Part shown: one piece after another, positions 1 to 7,780 of the stretch
How the letters are laid out: every line of letters begins with the position of its first letter
Numbering within the stretch: position 1 is the first letter of the stretch
Assembly (NCBI GenBank): GCA_024641945.1
Contig: JAHECD010000025.1
Coordinates: 1 to 44,321 of the forward strand
Reading direction: 5' to 3'
Source of the DNA: Rubrivivax sp.
Lineage (GTDB): Bacteria > Pseudomonadota > Gammaproteobacteria > Burkholderiales > Burkholderiaceae_C
DNA length: 44,321 nucleotides
Program-made: the position numbers and the translations under genes
The notes under the pieces: generated by a model
Database searches by the model: none
What the model was told of the DNA's origin: nothing
Seen by the model: the letters and a program-made list of their open reading frames with translations, nothing else

Positions 1-9
1 TCTCAGCAT
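1..9 (-). CDS. Start of an unidentified gene cut by the left window edge
   Basis: Only the first three codons (Met-Leu-Arg) are inside the window. The support is an ideal ribosome-binding site, GAGGAGA on the minus strand at 21-15, five bases before an ATG at 9-7. It lies 39 bases after the guaD stop on the same strand, so it is probably the next gene of the guaD transcript. Nothing can be said about its product. Confidence 0.4.
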
Positions 10-48
10 CGGTTTCTCCTCGATCCTTGTCGTCTGCGGCCAGGACGT

Positions 49-1344
49 TCAGCCGCGGGCGTGGCGCCGGACGCCGGCCACCCAGGTCTCGGCCAGGTCC
101 TGCTCGTCGCCGAGCGTGAGCCAGGCGAAGAGCTTTTCATGCAAGTCGCGCGCCACCGACTGGCGCCGCTGCGCGAGCGGCGTGCTCGCCCAGTCCCACA
201 CACACAGGTCGGCCACCGCGCCGGGCTCGAACGAACCGATCTCGTCGCCCAGGCGCAGCGCGTGCGCCGCGCCGCGCGTGGCCGCATGCAGCAGCGCCCA
301 GGCCGTGACACGCGCGCCGGTGCCGGCCTGCACCTTGTAGGCGTCGAGCATCGTGCGGCGCATCGACAGGCTGGTGCCACCGCCGACGTCGCTGGCCAGG
401 CTCACGGCCACGCCGGCGTCGTGCGCGCCATGCCAGCCAAATGCGCCGCTGCCGAGGAAGAGGTTCGAACTCGGACAGAAGGCGATCTGCGCACCGGCGT
501 CGCGCAGCGCCGCACGGTCCGCGTCGTCGAGCCAGATGCCGTGCGCGAACACGGCGCGCTCGTTCAACAGGCCGTGGCCGGCGTAGACGTCGAGATAGCT
601 GCGCGCCCGCGGGAACAGGGTCTTGACCCAGCGCACCTCGTCCAGGTTCTCGGCCACATGGGTCTGCATATACAGGCCGGGATAGGCCCGCAACACGCGG
701 CCCGCCATCGCCAGCTGCGCGTCGCTCGACGTGGGCGCAAAACGCGGCGTCACCGCGTAGGCGATCCGCCCCTGGCCGTGCCAGCGTTCGATGAGCGCAT
801 GGCATGCCTTCTCCGCAGTCGGCACGTCGTCGCACAGCCCCGGGGGCGCGTGGCGGTCCATCAGGACCTTGCCCGCGACGATGCGCATGCCCCGTGCGGT
901 GGCGGCCTCGAAGAGCGCCTCCACCGAGGCCGCATGCACGGTCGGGAAGACACACGCCGCGGTGGTGCCGTGCGCCAGCAGCTGATGCAGGAAGAGCGAC
1001 GACAGGCGCAGCGCATGCATCGGCTCGGCCATGCGCTCCTCGGCCGGGAACGTGTGGGTCTCGAGCCAATCGAGCAGCTGCGTGCCCCAGGAGCCGATCA
1101 CATCGACCTGCGCACTGTGCACGTGGGTGTCGATGAAACCGGGCAGGATCAACCGGCCGGTGTGGTCGATGCGCTGCCAGCCTTCGCCGGGATCGTCCGC
1201 CTGCGCGCCGGTGATGCGCCCGCCTTCGACGAGCAGCCAGTGGCCAGGCCGCCACCGCACGGCGGGTGATTCGAGGGTGTCCAGGCCCGGGTCGGCCGTG
1301 AAATCGAGCAGGTCGCCGCGCAGGGCCAGGCGTTGCACCGTCAT
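49..1344 (-). CDS. guaD: Guanine deaminase
   Basis: Zinc amidohydrolase of 431 aa that hydrolyses guanine to xanthine and ammonia in the cytoplasm. After a small N-terminal beta domain comes the metal motif PGFIDTHVHSAQ (His74, His76). A second metal-ligand region MQTHVAE, then FAHGIWL, and finally ASDVGGGTSLSM carrying the metal Asp follow in the order expected for the family; DVGGG is typical of guanine deaminases rather than of cytosine or chlorohydrolase relatives. The ATG at 1344 overlaps the stop of the LysR gene by four bases (ATGA), implying translational coupling; a longer upstream reading would run through the LysR gene. Divergent xdhABC supplies the next enzyme, xanthine dehydrogenase, which strengthens the assignment. 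Confidence 0.93.
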   Translation of the reverse strand: MTVQRLALRGDLLDFTADPGLDTLESPAVRWRPGHWLLVEGGRITGAQADDPGEGWQRIDHTGRLILPGFIDTHVHSAQVDVIGSWGTQLLDWLETHTFPAEERMAEPMHALRLSSLFLHQLLAHGTTAACVFPTVHAASVEALFEAATARGMRIVAGKVLMDRHAPPGLCDDVPTAEKACHALIERWHGQGRIAYAVTPRFAPTSSDAQLAMAGRVLRAYPGLYMQTHVAENLDEVRWVKTLFPRARSYLDVYAGHGLLNERAVFAHGIWLDDADRAALRDAGAQIAFCPSSNLFLGSGAFGWHGAHDAGVAVSLASDVGGGTSLSMRRTMLDAYKVQAGTGARVTAWALLHAATRGAAHALRLGDEIGSFEPGAVADLCVWDWASTPLAQRRQSVARDLHEKLFAWLTLGDEQDLAETWVAGVRRHARG

Positions 1345-2315
1345 CCCGCACGCCCCTTGGTGCGCGCCGGGCCCACCGCCAGTTCGCGGGCCACGTCGCG
1401 CACCTGCTCGCGCAGCCATTTGGCGGCGCCGGCGGCGTGTGTGCGCTCGTGCCAGAGCTGGTAATAAGCCATCGGCGGAAAGGCCACCGGGCAGCGCACG
1501 ATCTCCACCGGCAACACGCCCACATAACGCGCGCAGAACTGGCGCCCGGTGGTGAGCACGAGGTGCGTGCGCGCCACCATCAGCGGGATCAGGCTGAAAT
1601 GCGCCGCCTGCACGGCGACACGCCGCGCCTGGCCCCTTGCGCGAAGGTGTTCGTCGATGACACCCGGCCCGCCCATGTGCAGCGCCGTCGGCGCCACATG
1701 CTCGCAGTCGAGGTAGCGCTGCGCGGTCCAGGCGCGCGGCTGGCGCAGCGCCGGGTGGCCGGCCGCGACGAGGCATACCACTTCGTCGGTCATGAGGCGG
1801 CCCAGGTGCAGCTCTTCCGGCGGCTCCAGCCAGTTGCCGATGACCAGATCGACCTCGCCGGTGGCGAGCTTGCGCCGGTAATCGAACTCGGCCGACAGCG
1901 GGTGCATCTCCACCTGCGCGCCGGGAGCGGATTCGTTCAGCCGCGCCACCAGGCCGGGCAGGAAAAGCGGGTCGAGATAGTCGCTCGCCGCGATGCGAAA
2001 GGTGACTGCGCTGCGTGCGGGTGAGAACGGCGCCAGACGCGCCTTCGGTGCAAACAGCGCATCGGCTTCGCGCAACAGCCGCTCGGCGGGCTCGAGCATG
2101 CCGAGCGCCGCATCGGTGGGCGCGAGGCCGGCGCCCGAGCGCACGAGCAGCGGGTCGCCGGTGAGTGCACGCAGGCGGCGCAGCTGGGCACTCACCACGG
2201 GCTGGGTGGTCCGCAGGCGAAGGGCGGCGCGGGAGACACTGCGTTCGGCGATCACGGTATGCAAGACCCTCACGAGATGGAGGTCGATGTTGATCGAGGA
2301 AGGACGCTGCGTCAT
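1341..2315 (-). CDS. LysR-family transcriptional regulator of the guanine/xanthine genes
   Basis: 324-aa LysR-type regulator. The N-terminal winged helix-turn-helix lies at about residues 10-70 (HLVRVLHTVIAERSVSRAAL, then TTQPVVSAQLRRLR), followed by the linker helix and a periplasmic-binding-like effector domain (about 95-305) that begins with the FRIAASDYLDPLFLPGL segment. It reads divergently from xdhABC and is followed, with a four-base overlap, by guaD, so it very likely controls both directions from the 85-bp gap. The inducer is probably a purine, by inference from its neighbours only. The tail after residue 300 is short and basic. Family confidence is high; specificity is inferred. Confidence 0.9.
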   Translation of the reverse strand: MTQRPSSINIDLHLVRVLHTVIAERSVSRAALRLRTTQPVVSAQLRRLRALTGDPLLVRSGAGLAPTDAALGMLEPAERLLREADALFAPKARLAPFSPARSAVTFRIAASDYLDPLFLPGLVARLNESAPGAQVEMHPLSAEFDYRRKLATGEVDLVIGNWLEPPEELHLGRLMTDEVVCLVAAGHPALRQPRAWTAQRYLDCEHVAPTALHMGGPGVIDEHLRARGQARRVAVQAAHFSLIPLMVARTHLVLTTGRQFCARYVGVLPVEIVRCPVAFPPMAYYQLWHERTHAAGAAKWLREQVRDVARELAVGPARTKGRAG

Positions 2316-2329
2316 ACGTCCACGAATAT

Positions 2330-2344
2330 ATAGGTTATGTCTAT
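2330..2344. promoter_or_regulatory. Candidate LysR binding site, ATAG-N7-CTAT
   Basis: In the AT-rich centre of the 85-bp gap between the LysR gene and xdhA there is an interrupted palindrome ATAG-N7-CTAT. T2331 and A2343 fit the T-N11-A signature of LysR-type boxes. This is the only AT-rich patch in a very GC-rich region, so it probably also holds the overlapping divergent promoters. Binding is inferred. Confidence 0.35.
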
Positions 2345-2400
2345 GTGCGGATAGCGGGCCGGGCCCGACGCGCTATCTTTTGGCACCGGACTTGCAGCAC

Positions 2401-3948
2401 ATGCCCATGGACACCCGACCGATACGCTTCGTGCACCGCGGACAGATCGTCCAGGTCGACGGCGCGGCGCCCACACGCACCTTGCTGGACTGGTTGCGCG
2501 AGGACGCACGCTGCACCGGCACCAAGGAGGGTTGCGGCGAGGGCGACTGCGGAGCCTGCACCGTGATCGTGGCCGAGCAGGCCGAGCAAGCGCCGCCATC
2601 GGCCTCGGCCACCGTGGCCCACGGCCTGAGCCTGCGGCCGGTGAATGCGTGCATCCGTTTCCTGCCCACGCTCGACGGCAAGGCCGTTTTGACGGTCGAG
2701 GACCTGGGTTCGCCCGGGCAACTGCACCCGGCGCAGCAGGCGCTCGTCGACTGCCACGGCTCGCAGTGCGGTTTCTGCACGCCCGGCTTCGCGATGACGC
2801 TCGCCGCCGTCTACGAACGCCACACGGGTGCCGGCACGCGCCCCACGCGCGCTGCACTCGCCGACGACCTGGCCGGCAACCTGTGCCGCTGCACCGGCTA
2901 CCGGCCGATCCTCGATGCCGGCGAGCGCATGTTCGGCCTGCCGCGGCGCGGGCTCGATGGCCCGGCGCTGCAAGCGGTGGCCGCGCAGTTGCGCACGCTG
3001 GCCGGCGACGCACCGCTGCACTACGCGGCGCCCAATGTGGCGGCCGGCGGGCGCACCGACCACTTCCACGCGCCGCGCACCGTGGACACATTGGCGACGT
3101 TGCTCGAGCAGCGGCCCGACGCCCGGCTGCTCGCCGGCGCCACCGACATCGGCCTGTGGGTGAACAAGCAGTTCCGCGACGTCGGCGACCTGATCTGGAT
3201 CGGCGGTGTGGCCGAACTGGCGCGCATCGACGTGCAGCCCGACGGCGCACTGCGCATCGGCGCCGGTGCGCCACTGGAGGACGCGTGGGCCGCCCTCGCC
3301 GCGCGCTGGCCCACCCTCTCGCAGGTGGGTCTGCGCTTTGCGGGCCCGCCGGTGCGCCACGCCGGCACACTGGGCGGCAACATCGCCAACGGCTCGCCCA
3401 TCGGCGACAGCGCCCCGGTGCTGATGGCGCTCGATGCAGGCGTGGTGTTGCGGCGCGGCGCGCGCACGCGCGAAATGCCGCTCGAAACGTTCTACGTCGA
3501 CTACATGAAGAACCGGCTCGAGCCGGGCGAGTTCCTGCAAGCCATCGTCGTGCCTGCGCCGATGGATCGGCGGCACGTACGCGCCTACAAGATCAGCAAG
3601 CGATTCGACTGCGACATCTCCGCACTCTGCGCCGGCTTGTCGCTGCAGATCGACGGCGGTCTCGTCAGCCACGCCAGGTTCGCTTTCGGCGGCATGGCGG
3701 CCACCGTGCGGCGCGCCGCCGGCGCCGAGGCGGCGGTGCTCGGACAACCCTGGTCCGAAACCACGCTGCGCGCAGCGATGGACGCGCTTGGTACCGACTT
3801 CACGCCGCTGAGCGACCTGCGTGCGAGTGCGGACTACCGGCTTGCGGCGGCACGCGCGCTGCTGCGCCGCCTCTGGCTCGAGACACGCGAGCAGTCTCCG
3901 CTCGCCGCCACCGAGGTCGACGTGCGCGCCGTGGAGGTCACGCCATGA
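2401..3948 (+). CDS. xdhA: Xanthine dehydrogenase small subunit (Fe-S and FAD)
   Basis: 515-aa subunit that carries electrons from the molybdenum centre to FAD and NAD+. The plant-type [2Fe-2S] domain has Cys45, Cys50, Cys53 and Cys83 (EGCGEGDCGAC, VNACI). The second cluster domain has Cys123 and Cys126 (GSQCGFCTPG) and Cys162 and Cys164 (NLCRCTGYRPI). From about residue 215 an FAD-binding domain follows, with LLAGATDIGLWVNKQ and the GTLGGNIANGSPIGDSAP flavin signature. ATG at 2401 is chosen because the ferredoxin fold starts right after it; ATG at 2407 is equally possible and neither has a strong ribosome site. The gene overlaps xdhB by four bases (ATGA). The A/B/C split matches the bacterial Rhodobacter-type enzyme. 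Confidence 0.94.
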   Translation: MPMDTRPIRFVHRGQIVQVDGAAPTRTLLDWLREDARCTGTKEGCGEGDCGACTVIVAEQAEQAPPSASATVAHGLSLRPVNACIRFLPTLDGKAVLTVEDLGSPGQLHPAQQALVDCHGSQCGFCTPGFAMTLAAVYERHTGAGTRPTRAALADDLAGNLCRCTGYRPILDAGERMFGLPRRGLDGPALQAVAAQLRTLAGDAPLHYAAPNVAAGGRTDHFHAPRTVDTLATLLEQRPDARLLAGATDIGLWVNKQFRDVGDLIWIGGVAELARIDVQPDGALRIGAGAPLEDAWAALAARWPTLSQVGLRFAGPPVRHAGTLGGNIANGSPIGDSAPVLMALDAGVVLRRGARTREMPLETFYVDYMKNRLEPGEFLQAIVVPAPMDRRHVRAYKISKRFDCDISALCAGLSLQIDGGLVSHARFAFGGMAATVRRAAGAEAAVLGQPWSETTLRAAMDALGTDFTPLSDLRASADYRLAAARALLRRLWLETREQSPLAATEVDVRAVEVTP

Positions 3949-6317
3949 AGTCCGAACGGATCGGCGACTTCGGGGGGCACGGCCGGCCTGCGGTCGGCGA
4001 GGCAGGACGTGCCGCTGGAGCGTCGCTGGCACACGAATCGGCACACCTGCACGTGAGCGGCGGTGCGCCCTACGTCGACGACCTGCCGGAACTCGCCGGC
4101 ACGCTGCACGCCGCCCTCGGCCTGTCGCCGGTGGCCCATGGCCGCCTGCGCGGCGTGGCGGCGGACCGCCTGCGCGCCTTGCCGGGTGTGGTGGCGGTGC
4201 TCACCGCGGCCGATGTCCCGGGCCGCAACGACTGCGGACCGATCTTGCACGACGACCCGATCCTCGCCGACGGTGTGGTGCAGTACCTCGGCCAGCCGGT
4301 CTTCGCCATCGTTGCCACCACGCGCGACCTCGCGCGGCGCGCCGCGGCGCGTGCGAAGGAGATGCTCGACATCGAGCCGCTGCCGGCCGTGCTCGGCGTG
4401 CGCGAGGCCCATGCGCGGGCGCAGTATGTGGTGCCGCCGATGCACCTGTTGCGCGAATCGGCGCCCGGTGCGCAGCGGCGCGCCATCACCGCCGCGCCGC
4501 ACCGCCTGCAGGGCAGCTTCTCGCTCGGCGGGCAGGAGCAGTTCTACCTGGAAGGACAGATCTCCTACGCCATGCCCACCGAGGACGGCGCGCTGCGGGT
4601 GCACTGCTCCACGCAGCACCCGAGCGAGATGCAGGCGATCGTCGCGCACGCGCTCGAACTGCCCGCGCACAAAGTGCTGGTGGAATGCCGGCGCATGGGC
4701 GGCGGCTTCGGCGGCAAGGAGTCTCAGTCGGCGCTGTTCGCCGCCATTGCCGCGCTGGCCGCCAGCCGGCTCGGGCGGCCGGTGAAACTGCGGCCCGACC
4801 GCGACGACGACTTCATGATCACCGGCCGGCGCCACGGCTTCGAGTTCGACTACGAGGCGGGCTACGACGAGGCCGGCCGCGTGCTCGGCGCCGAGGTCAC
4901 GATGATCTGCAACGCCGGCTTCTCCGCCGACCTGTCGCCGCCGGTGATGACACGCGCGATCTGCCACTTCGACAACGCGTACTGGCTGCCCGAGGTCGCA
5001 ATCCACGGTTTCCTGGCCAAGACGAATACACAGAGCAATACCGCCTTTCGCGGCTTCGGCGGGCCGCAGGGCGCACTCGCGATCGAGGTCATGCTGGACG
5101 AGATCGCCCGTGCGCTGAAGCTCGATCCACTTGCCGTGCGGCGCGCCAATTTCTACGGCACCACCGAGCGCAACGTCACGCCGTACCGGCAGACCGTCAC
5201 CGACAACGTGATCGGGCCGCTCGTGGCGCAGCTGGAGCAAGACAGCGGCTATGCCGCGCGGCGGGCCGCGGTGGCGCAGTTCAATGCCGGCAGCGAGGTG
5301 CTGAAGCGCGGCATCGCACTCACGCCGGTCAAGTTCGGCATCTCGTTCAACGTGACGCATTTCAACCAGGCCGGCGCGCTGGTGCACGTGTATGTCGACG
5401 GCTCGGTGCTCGTCAACCACGGCGGCACCGAGATGGGCCAGGGGCTGAACACCAAGGTGGCGCAGGTGGTCGCGAGCGAACTCGGCCTGCCGCTGGAGCG
5501 TGTGCGCTGCAGCGCCACCGATACCAGCAAGATCGCCAACACCAGCGCCACCGCCGCATCGACCGGCGCCGACCTGAACGGCAAGGCGGCGCAGGACGCT
5601 GCACGCACCGTGCGGGAGCGTCTCGCGCAGCACGTCGCGTGGCGGGCCGGCGCGGCGGCTGCCGCCAGCGACGTGGTCTTCGATGGCGGCCGCGTTCGCT
5701 GCGGCGCGCTCGACGAAAGCTTCGAGGACACCGTCGCACAGGCCTACCAGGCACGTGTGCAGTTGTGGAGCGACGGCTTCTACGCCACGCCGGGCCTGCA
5801 CTGGGACCGCACCACGTTGACGGGCCGGCCGTTCTACTACTTCGCCTACGGCGCGGCGGTGAGCGAGGTCGTCGTCGACACACTCACCGGCGAATGGAAG
5901 CTGCTGCGCGCCGACCTGCTGCACGACGTGGGCCGCTCGATCAATCCGGCGCTCGACATCGGGCAGATCGAGGGCGCCTTCGTGCAGGGCATGGGCTGGC
6001 TCACGACCGAGGAACTCGTCTGGCACGGCAAGACCGGGGCCCTGCTGACACACGCACCGAGCACCTACAAGATCCCGACCGCGAACGACGTGCCGGAAGA
6101 CTTCCGCTGCGCGCTGTTCGCCAACGACAACGTCGAGGACAGCATCCACCGCAGCAAGGCCGTCGGCGAGCCGCCGCTGCTGCTGCCGTTTTCGGTCTTC
6201 CTGGCGATCCGCGATGCGGTCTCGTCCGCCGGCGGCCATGCAATGCACCCCCCGCTGTCGGCACCAGCCACACCAGAGGCCATCCTGCGTGCACTGAATG
6301 CGGTGACGGCGCCATGA
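3945..6317 (+). CDS. xdhB: Xanthine dehydrogenase molybdopterin-binding large subunit
   Basis: 790-aa catalytic subunit that oxidises hypoxanthine and xanthine to urate. It starts with the aldehyde oxidase/xanthine dehydrogenase a/b hammerhead (HLHVSGGAPYVDDLPELAG). The cofactor loops are MGGGFGGKESQ, FRGFGGPQGA (with the substrate-binding Arg), and VNHGGTEMGQGLNTK. The family's catalytic base is present as Glu742 in VGEPPLLL near the C terminus. The length matches the usual 770-790 aa. The ATG at 3945 lies inside the xdhA stop, so the two subunits are translationally coupled. All key residues visible to me are intact. Confidence 0.95.
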   Translation: MKSERIGDFGGHGRPAVGEAGRAAGASLAHESAHLHVSGGAPYVDDLPELAGTLHAALGLSPVAHGRLRGVAADRLRALPGVVAVLTAADVPGRNDCGPILHDDPILADGVVQYLGQPVFAIVATTRDLARRAAARAKEMLDIEPLPAVLGVREAHARAQYVVPPMHLLRESAPGAQRRAITAAPHRLQGSFSLGGQEQFYLEGQISYAMPTEDGALRVHCSTQHPSEMQAIVAHALELPAHKVLVECRRMGGGFGGKESQSALFAAIAALAASRLGRPVKLRPDRDDDFMITGRRHGFEFDYEAGYDEAGRVLGAEVTMICNAGFSADLSPPVMTRAICHFDNAYWLPEVAIHGFLAKTNTQSNTAFRGFGGPQGALAIEVMLDEIARALKLDPLAVRRANFYGTTERNVTPYRQTVTDNVIGPLVAQLEQDSGYAARRAAVAQFNAGSEVLKRGIALTPVKFGISFNVTHFNQAGALVHVYVDGSVLVNHGGTEMGQGLNTKVAQVVASELGLPLERVRCSATDTSKIANTSATAASTGADLNGKAAQDAARTVRERLAQHVAWRAGAAAAASDVVFDGGRVRCGALDESFEDTVAQAYQARVQLWSDGFYATPGLHWDRTTLTGRPFYYFAYGAAVSEVVVDTLTGEWKLLRADLLHDVGRSINPALDIGQIEGAFVQGMGWLTTEELVWHGKTGALLTHAPSTYKIPTANDVPEDFRCALFANDNVEDSIHRSKAVGEPPLLLPFSVFLAIRDAVSSAGGHAMHPPLSAPATPEAILRALNAVTAP

Positions 6318-6329
6318 CATGATCGGTGC

Positions 6330-7133
6330 ATGGATGTCGAGCTGAAGGCCGACGCCGCGCGCTGGCTGCAGGCCGGCACGGCCGCGGTCGTCGTCGAAGT
6401 CATTGCCACCAAGGGCAGCGCGCCGCGCGAGGCGGGCACACGCATGCTGGTATCGGCGCGGCGTGTGCACGGCACCGTCGGCGGCGGGCATCTCGAATTC
6501 AAGGCGATCGAGTCGGCGCGTGTGTTGCTCGCCAGCGGGGGCGCCGAACCGATCGAACAACACTACCCGCTCGGCCCCGCACTCGGGCAGTGTTGCGGCG
6601 GCGCCGTCACGCTGCGACTTCAGCGTCTGCAGGCCCTGCACCTGGCGGAGTGGGCCCTGCCGCCGCCTCGTTTCACATTGCAACTCTACGGGGCCGGACA
6701 CGTCGGGCGCGCCATCGTCAAGCTGCTGGCGGGCCTGCCTTGCCGCGTGCAGTGGATCGACGAACGCGAGGACGAATTTCCGCGCGACCTCGAACTACCG
6801 GCGCACATCGAGCGTGTCTGCGTCGAGCCGGTGCAGGCCGAGGTGGACGTGGCGCCGGCGCGCGCCTGCTACCTCGTGCTCACGCACAGCCACGACCTGG
6901 ATCTGGCGATCGCCGAGGCCGTCCTGAAGCGCAACGACTTTGCCTTCTTCGGGCTCATCGGCAGCCGAACCAAGCGCACCCGGTTCATCCGCCGCTTCGA
7001 GCAGCGCGGCCTGCCGCCCGAGGCCATCGCCCGCATGACCTGCCCGATCGGCGTGCCCGGCATCGAAGGCAAGGAGCCCGAAGTGATCGCGGTGGCGGTG
7101 GTGGCGCAGTTGCTGCAGGCCACGGCGCGCTGA
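6330..7133 (+). CDS. xdhC: Xanthine dehydrogenase accessory protein XdhC
   Basis: 267-aa chaperone that binds molybdenum cofactor, promotes its sulfuration and inserts it into XdhB. The N-terminal XdhC/CoxI motif is visible (ATKGSAPREAGTRMLV, then GTVGGGHLEFKAI), as is the Cys-containing GQCCGGAVTLRL. A C-terminal Rossmann-like part follows (LYGAGHVGRAIVKLL; FGLIGSRTKRTRFIRRF; GIEGKEPEVIAVAVVAQLL). It starts 12 bases after xdhB and is the third gene of the xdhABC operon, the standard bacterial order. No promoter is visible in front of it. Confidence 0.93.
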   Translation: MDVELKADAARWLQAGTAAVVVEVIATKGSAPREAGTRMLVSARRVHGTVGGGHLEFKAIESARVLLASGGAEPIEQHYPLGPALGQCCGGAVTLRLQRLQALHLAEWALPPPRFTLQLYGAGHVGRAIVKLLAGLPCRVQWIDEREDEFPRDLELPAHIERVCVEPVQAEVDVAPARACYLVLTHSHDLDLAIAEAVLKRNDFAFFGLIGSRTKRTRFIRRFEQRGLPPEAIARMTCPIGVPGIEGKEPEVIAVAVVAQLLQATAR

Positions 7134-7329
7134 CGATCCGCGTCGTCCACGTGCGTCGTGCGGCAACGCCACTTGCGCATCGGAATTCAAGCGGGGTGGG
7201 CGTCTTCGTCGCGCCGATCCGCCAGGTCGCCTGTCGCCGCGCGCTCGCGGGATTGGCGCGGTGCCCGCGCCGCTGTAGGCTGTTCCCACGCTCTGTTGTC
7301 ATTCCCCACTGCTCGAAGAGGCCGCCCCA

Positions 7330-7710
7330 ATGATCCGTGTCGGAATGGCTCTTGTCGCAGCCCTGATCGGGACGGGCCTTGCGTTCGCGCAGTCCGCGAA
7401 CCCATACAACGGCGAGTGGACCATCACCTTCGATACCCCGATGACGGCGAGCGTGCGAGGTGCCATCCTCATCAAGGATGAAGGTGGCACCTGGGACATC
7501 GTGGCGCGGTCGGCCAAGAACCCCTGCCTTGGCCGCGAGTATCCGATCACGATCGACAAGGCCGCACCCGACGAGCTGACCTTCACCGTCCAACGCGCCA
7601 AGACGCTGACCGGCTGCACGGATTCGACCTACACCTTCAAGAAGATCGACGACAAGACCTTGAAGGGCGAGGTCGGTGGCGGTCGGCCGGCCGTGATGGT
7701 TCGCAAGTAG
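7330..7710 (+). CDS. Small exported protein of unknown function
   Basis: 126 aa. A signal peptide is visible at residues 1-20 (hydrophobic core MALVAALIGTGLAFA, probable cleavage after AFA or AFAQ). The mature part is about 105 aa and rich in Thr, Lys and Asp, with predicted beta character (YNGEWTITFDT; GGTWDIVARS; ELTFTVQR; YTFKKIDDKTLKGEV) and two cysteines in NPCLGRE and LTGCTDS that could form one disulfide in the periplasm. The pattern resembles small lipocalin-like or 'amount of ligand left' beta-barrel proteins, but I do not recognise a family. It has its own 196-bp upstream gap and converges with the MFS gene, so it is probably monocistronic. Confidence 0.75.
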   Translation: MIRVGMALVAALIGTGLAFAQSANPYNGEWTITFDTPMTASVRGAILIKDEGGTWDIVARSAKNPCLGREYPITIDKAAPDELTFTVQRAKTLTGCTDSTYTFKKIDDKTLKGEVGGGRPAVMVRK

Positions 7711-7780
7711 TCCCCGGCCCCTCATCCGCGGCACGGCGGCACGAAAGGGAGGCGGGCCGCGCCGTCGTGGCACTGCCGCG

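Noticed and set aside
3834..6701. 955-codon open frame on the minus strand opposite xdhB
   Set aside because: It is the antisense shadow of the intact xdhB and xdhC genes in GC-rich DNA; the product is His/Arg/Gly/Ala-rich and has no recognisable domain.
7711..7780. Inverted repeat between the small secreted gene and the MFS gene as a bidirectional terminator
   Set aside because: The stem is short and interrupted with a large loop and no T-run on either side.
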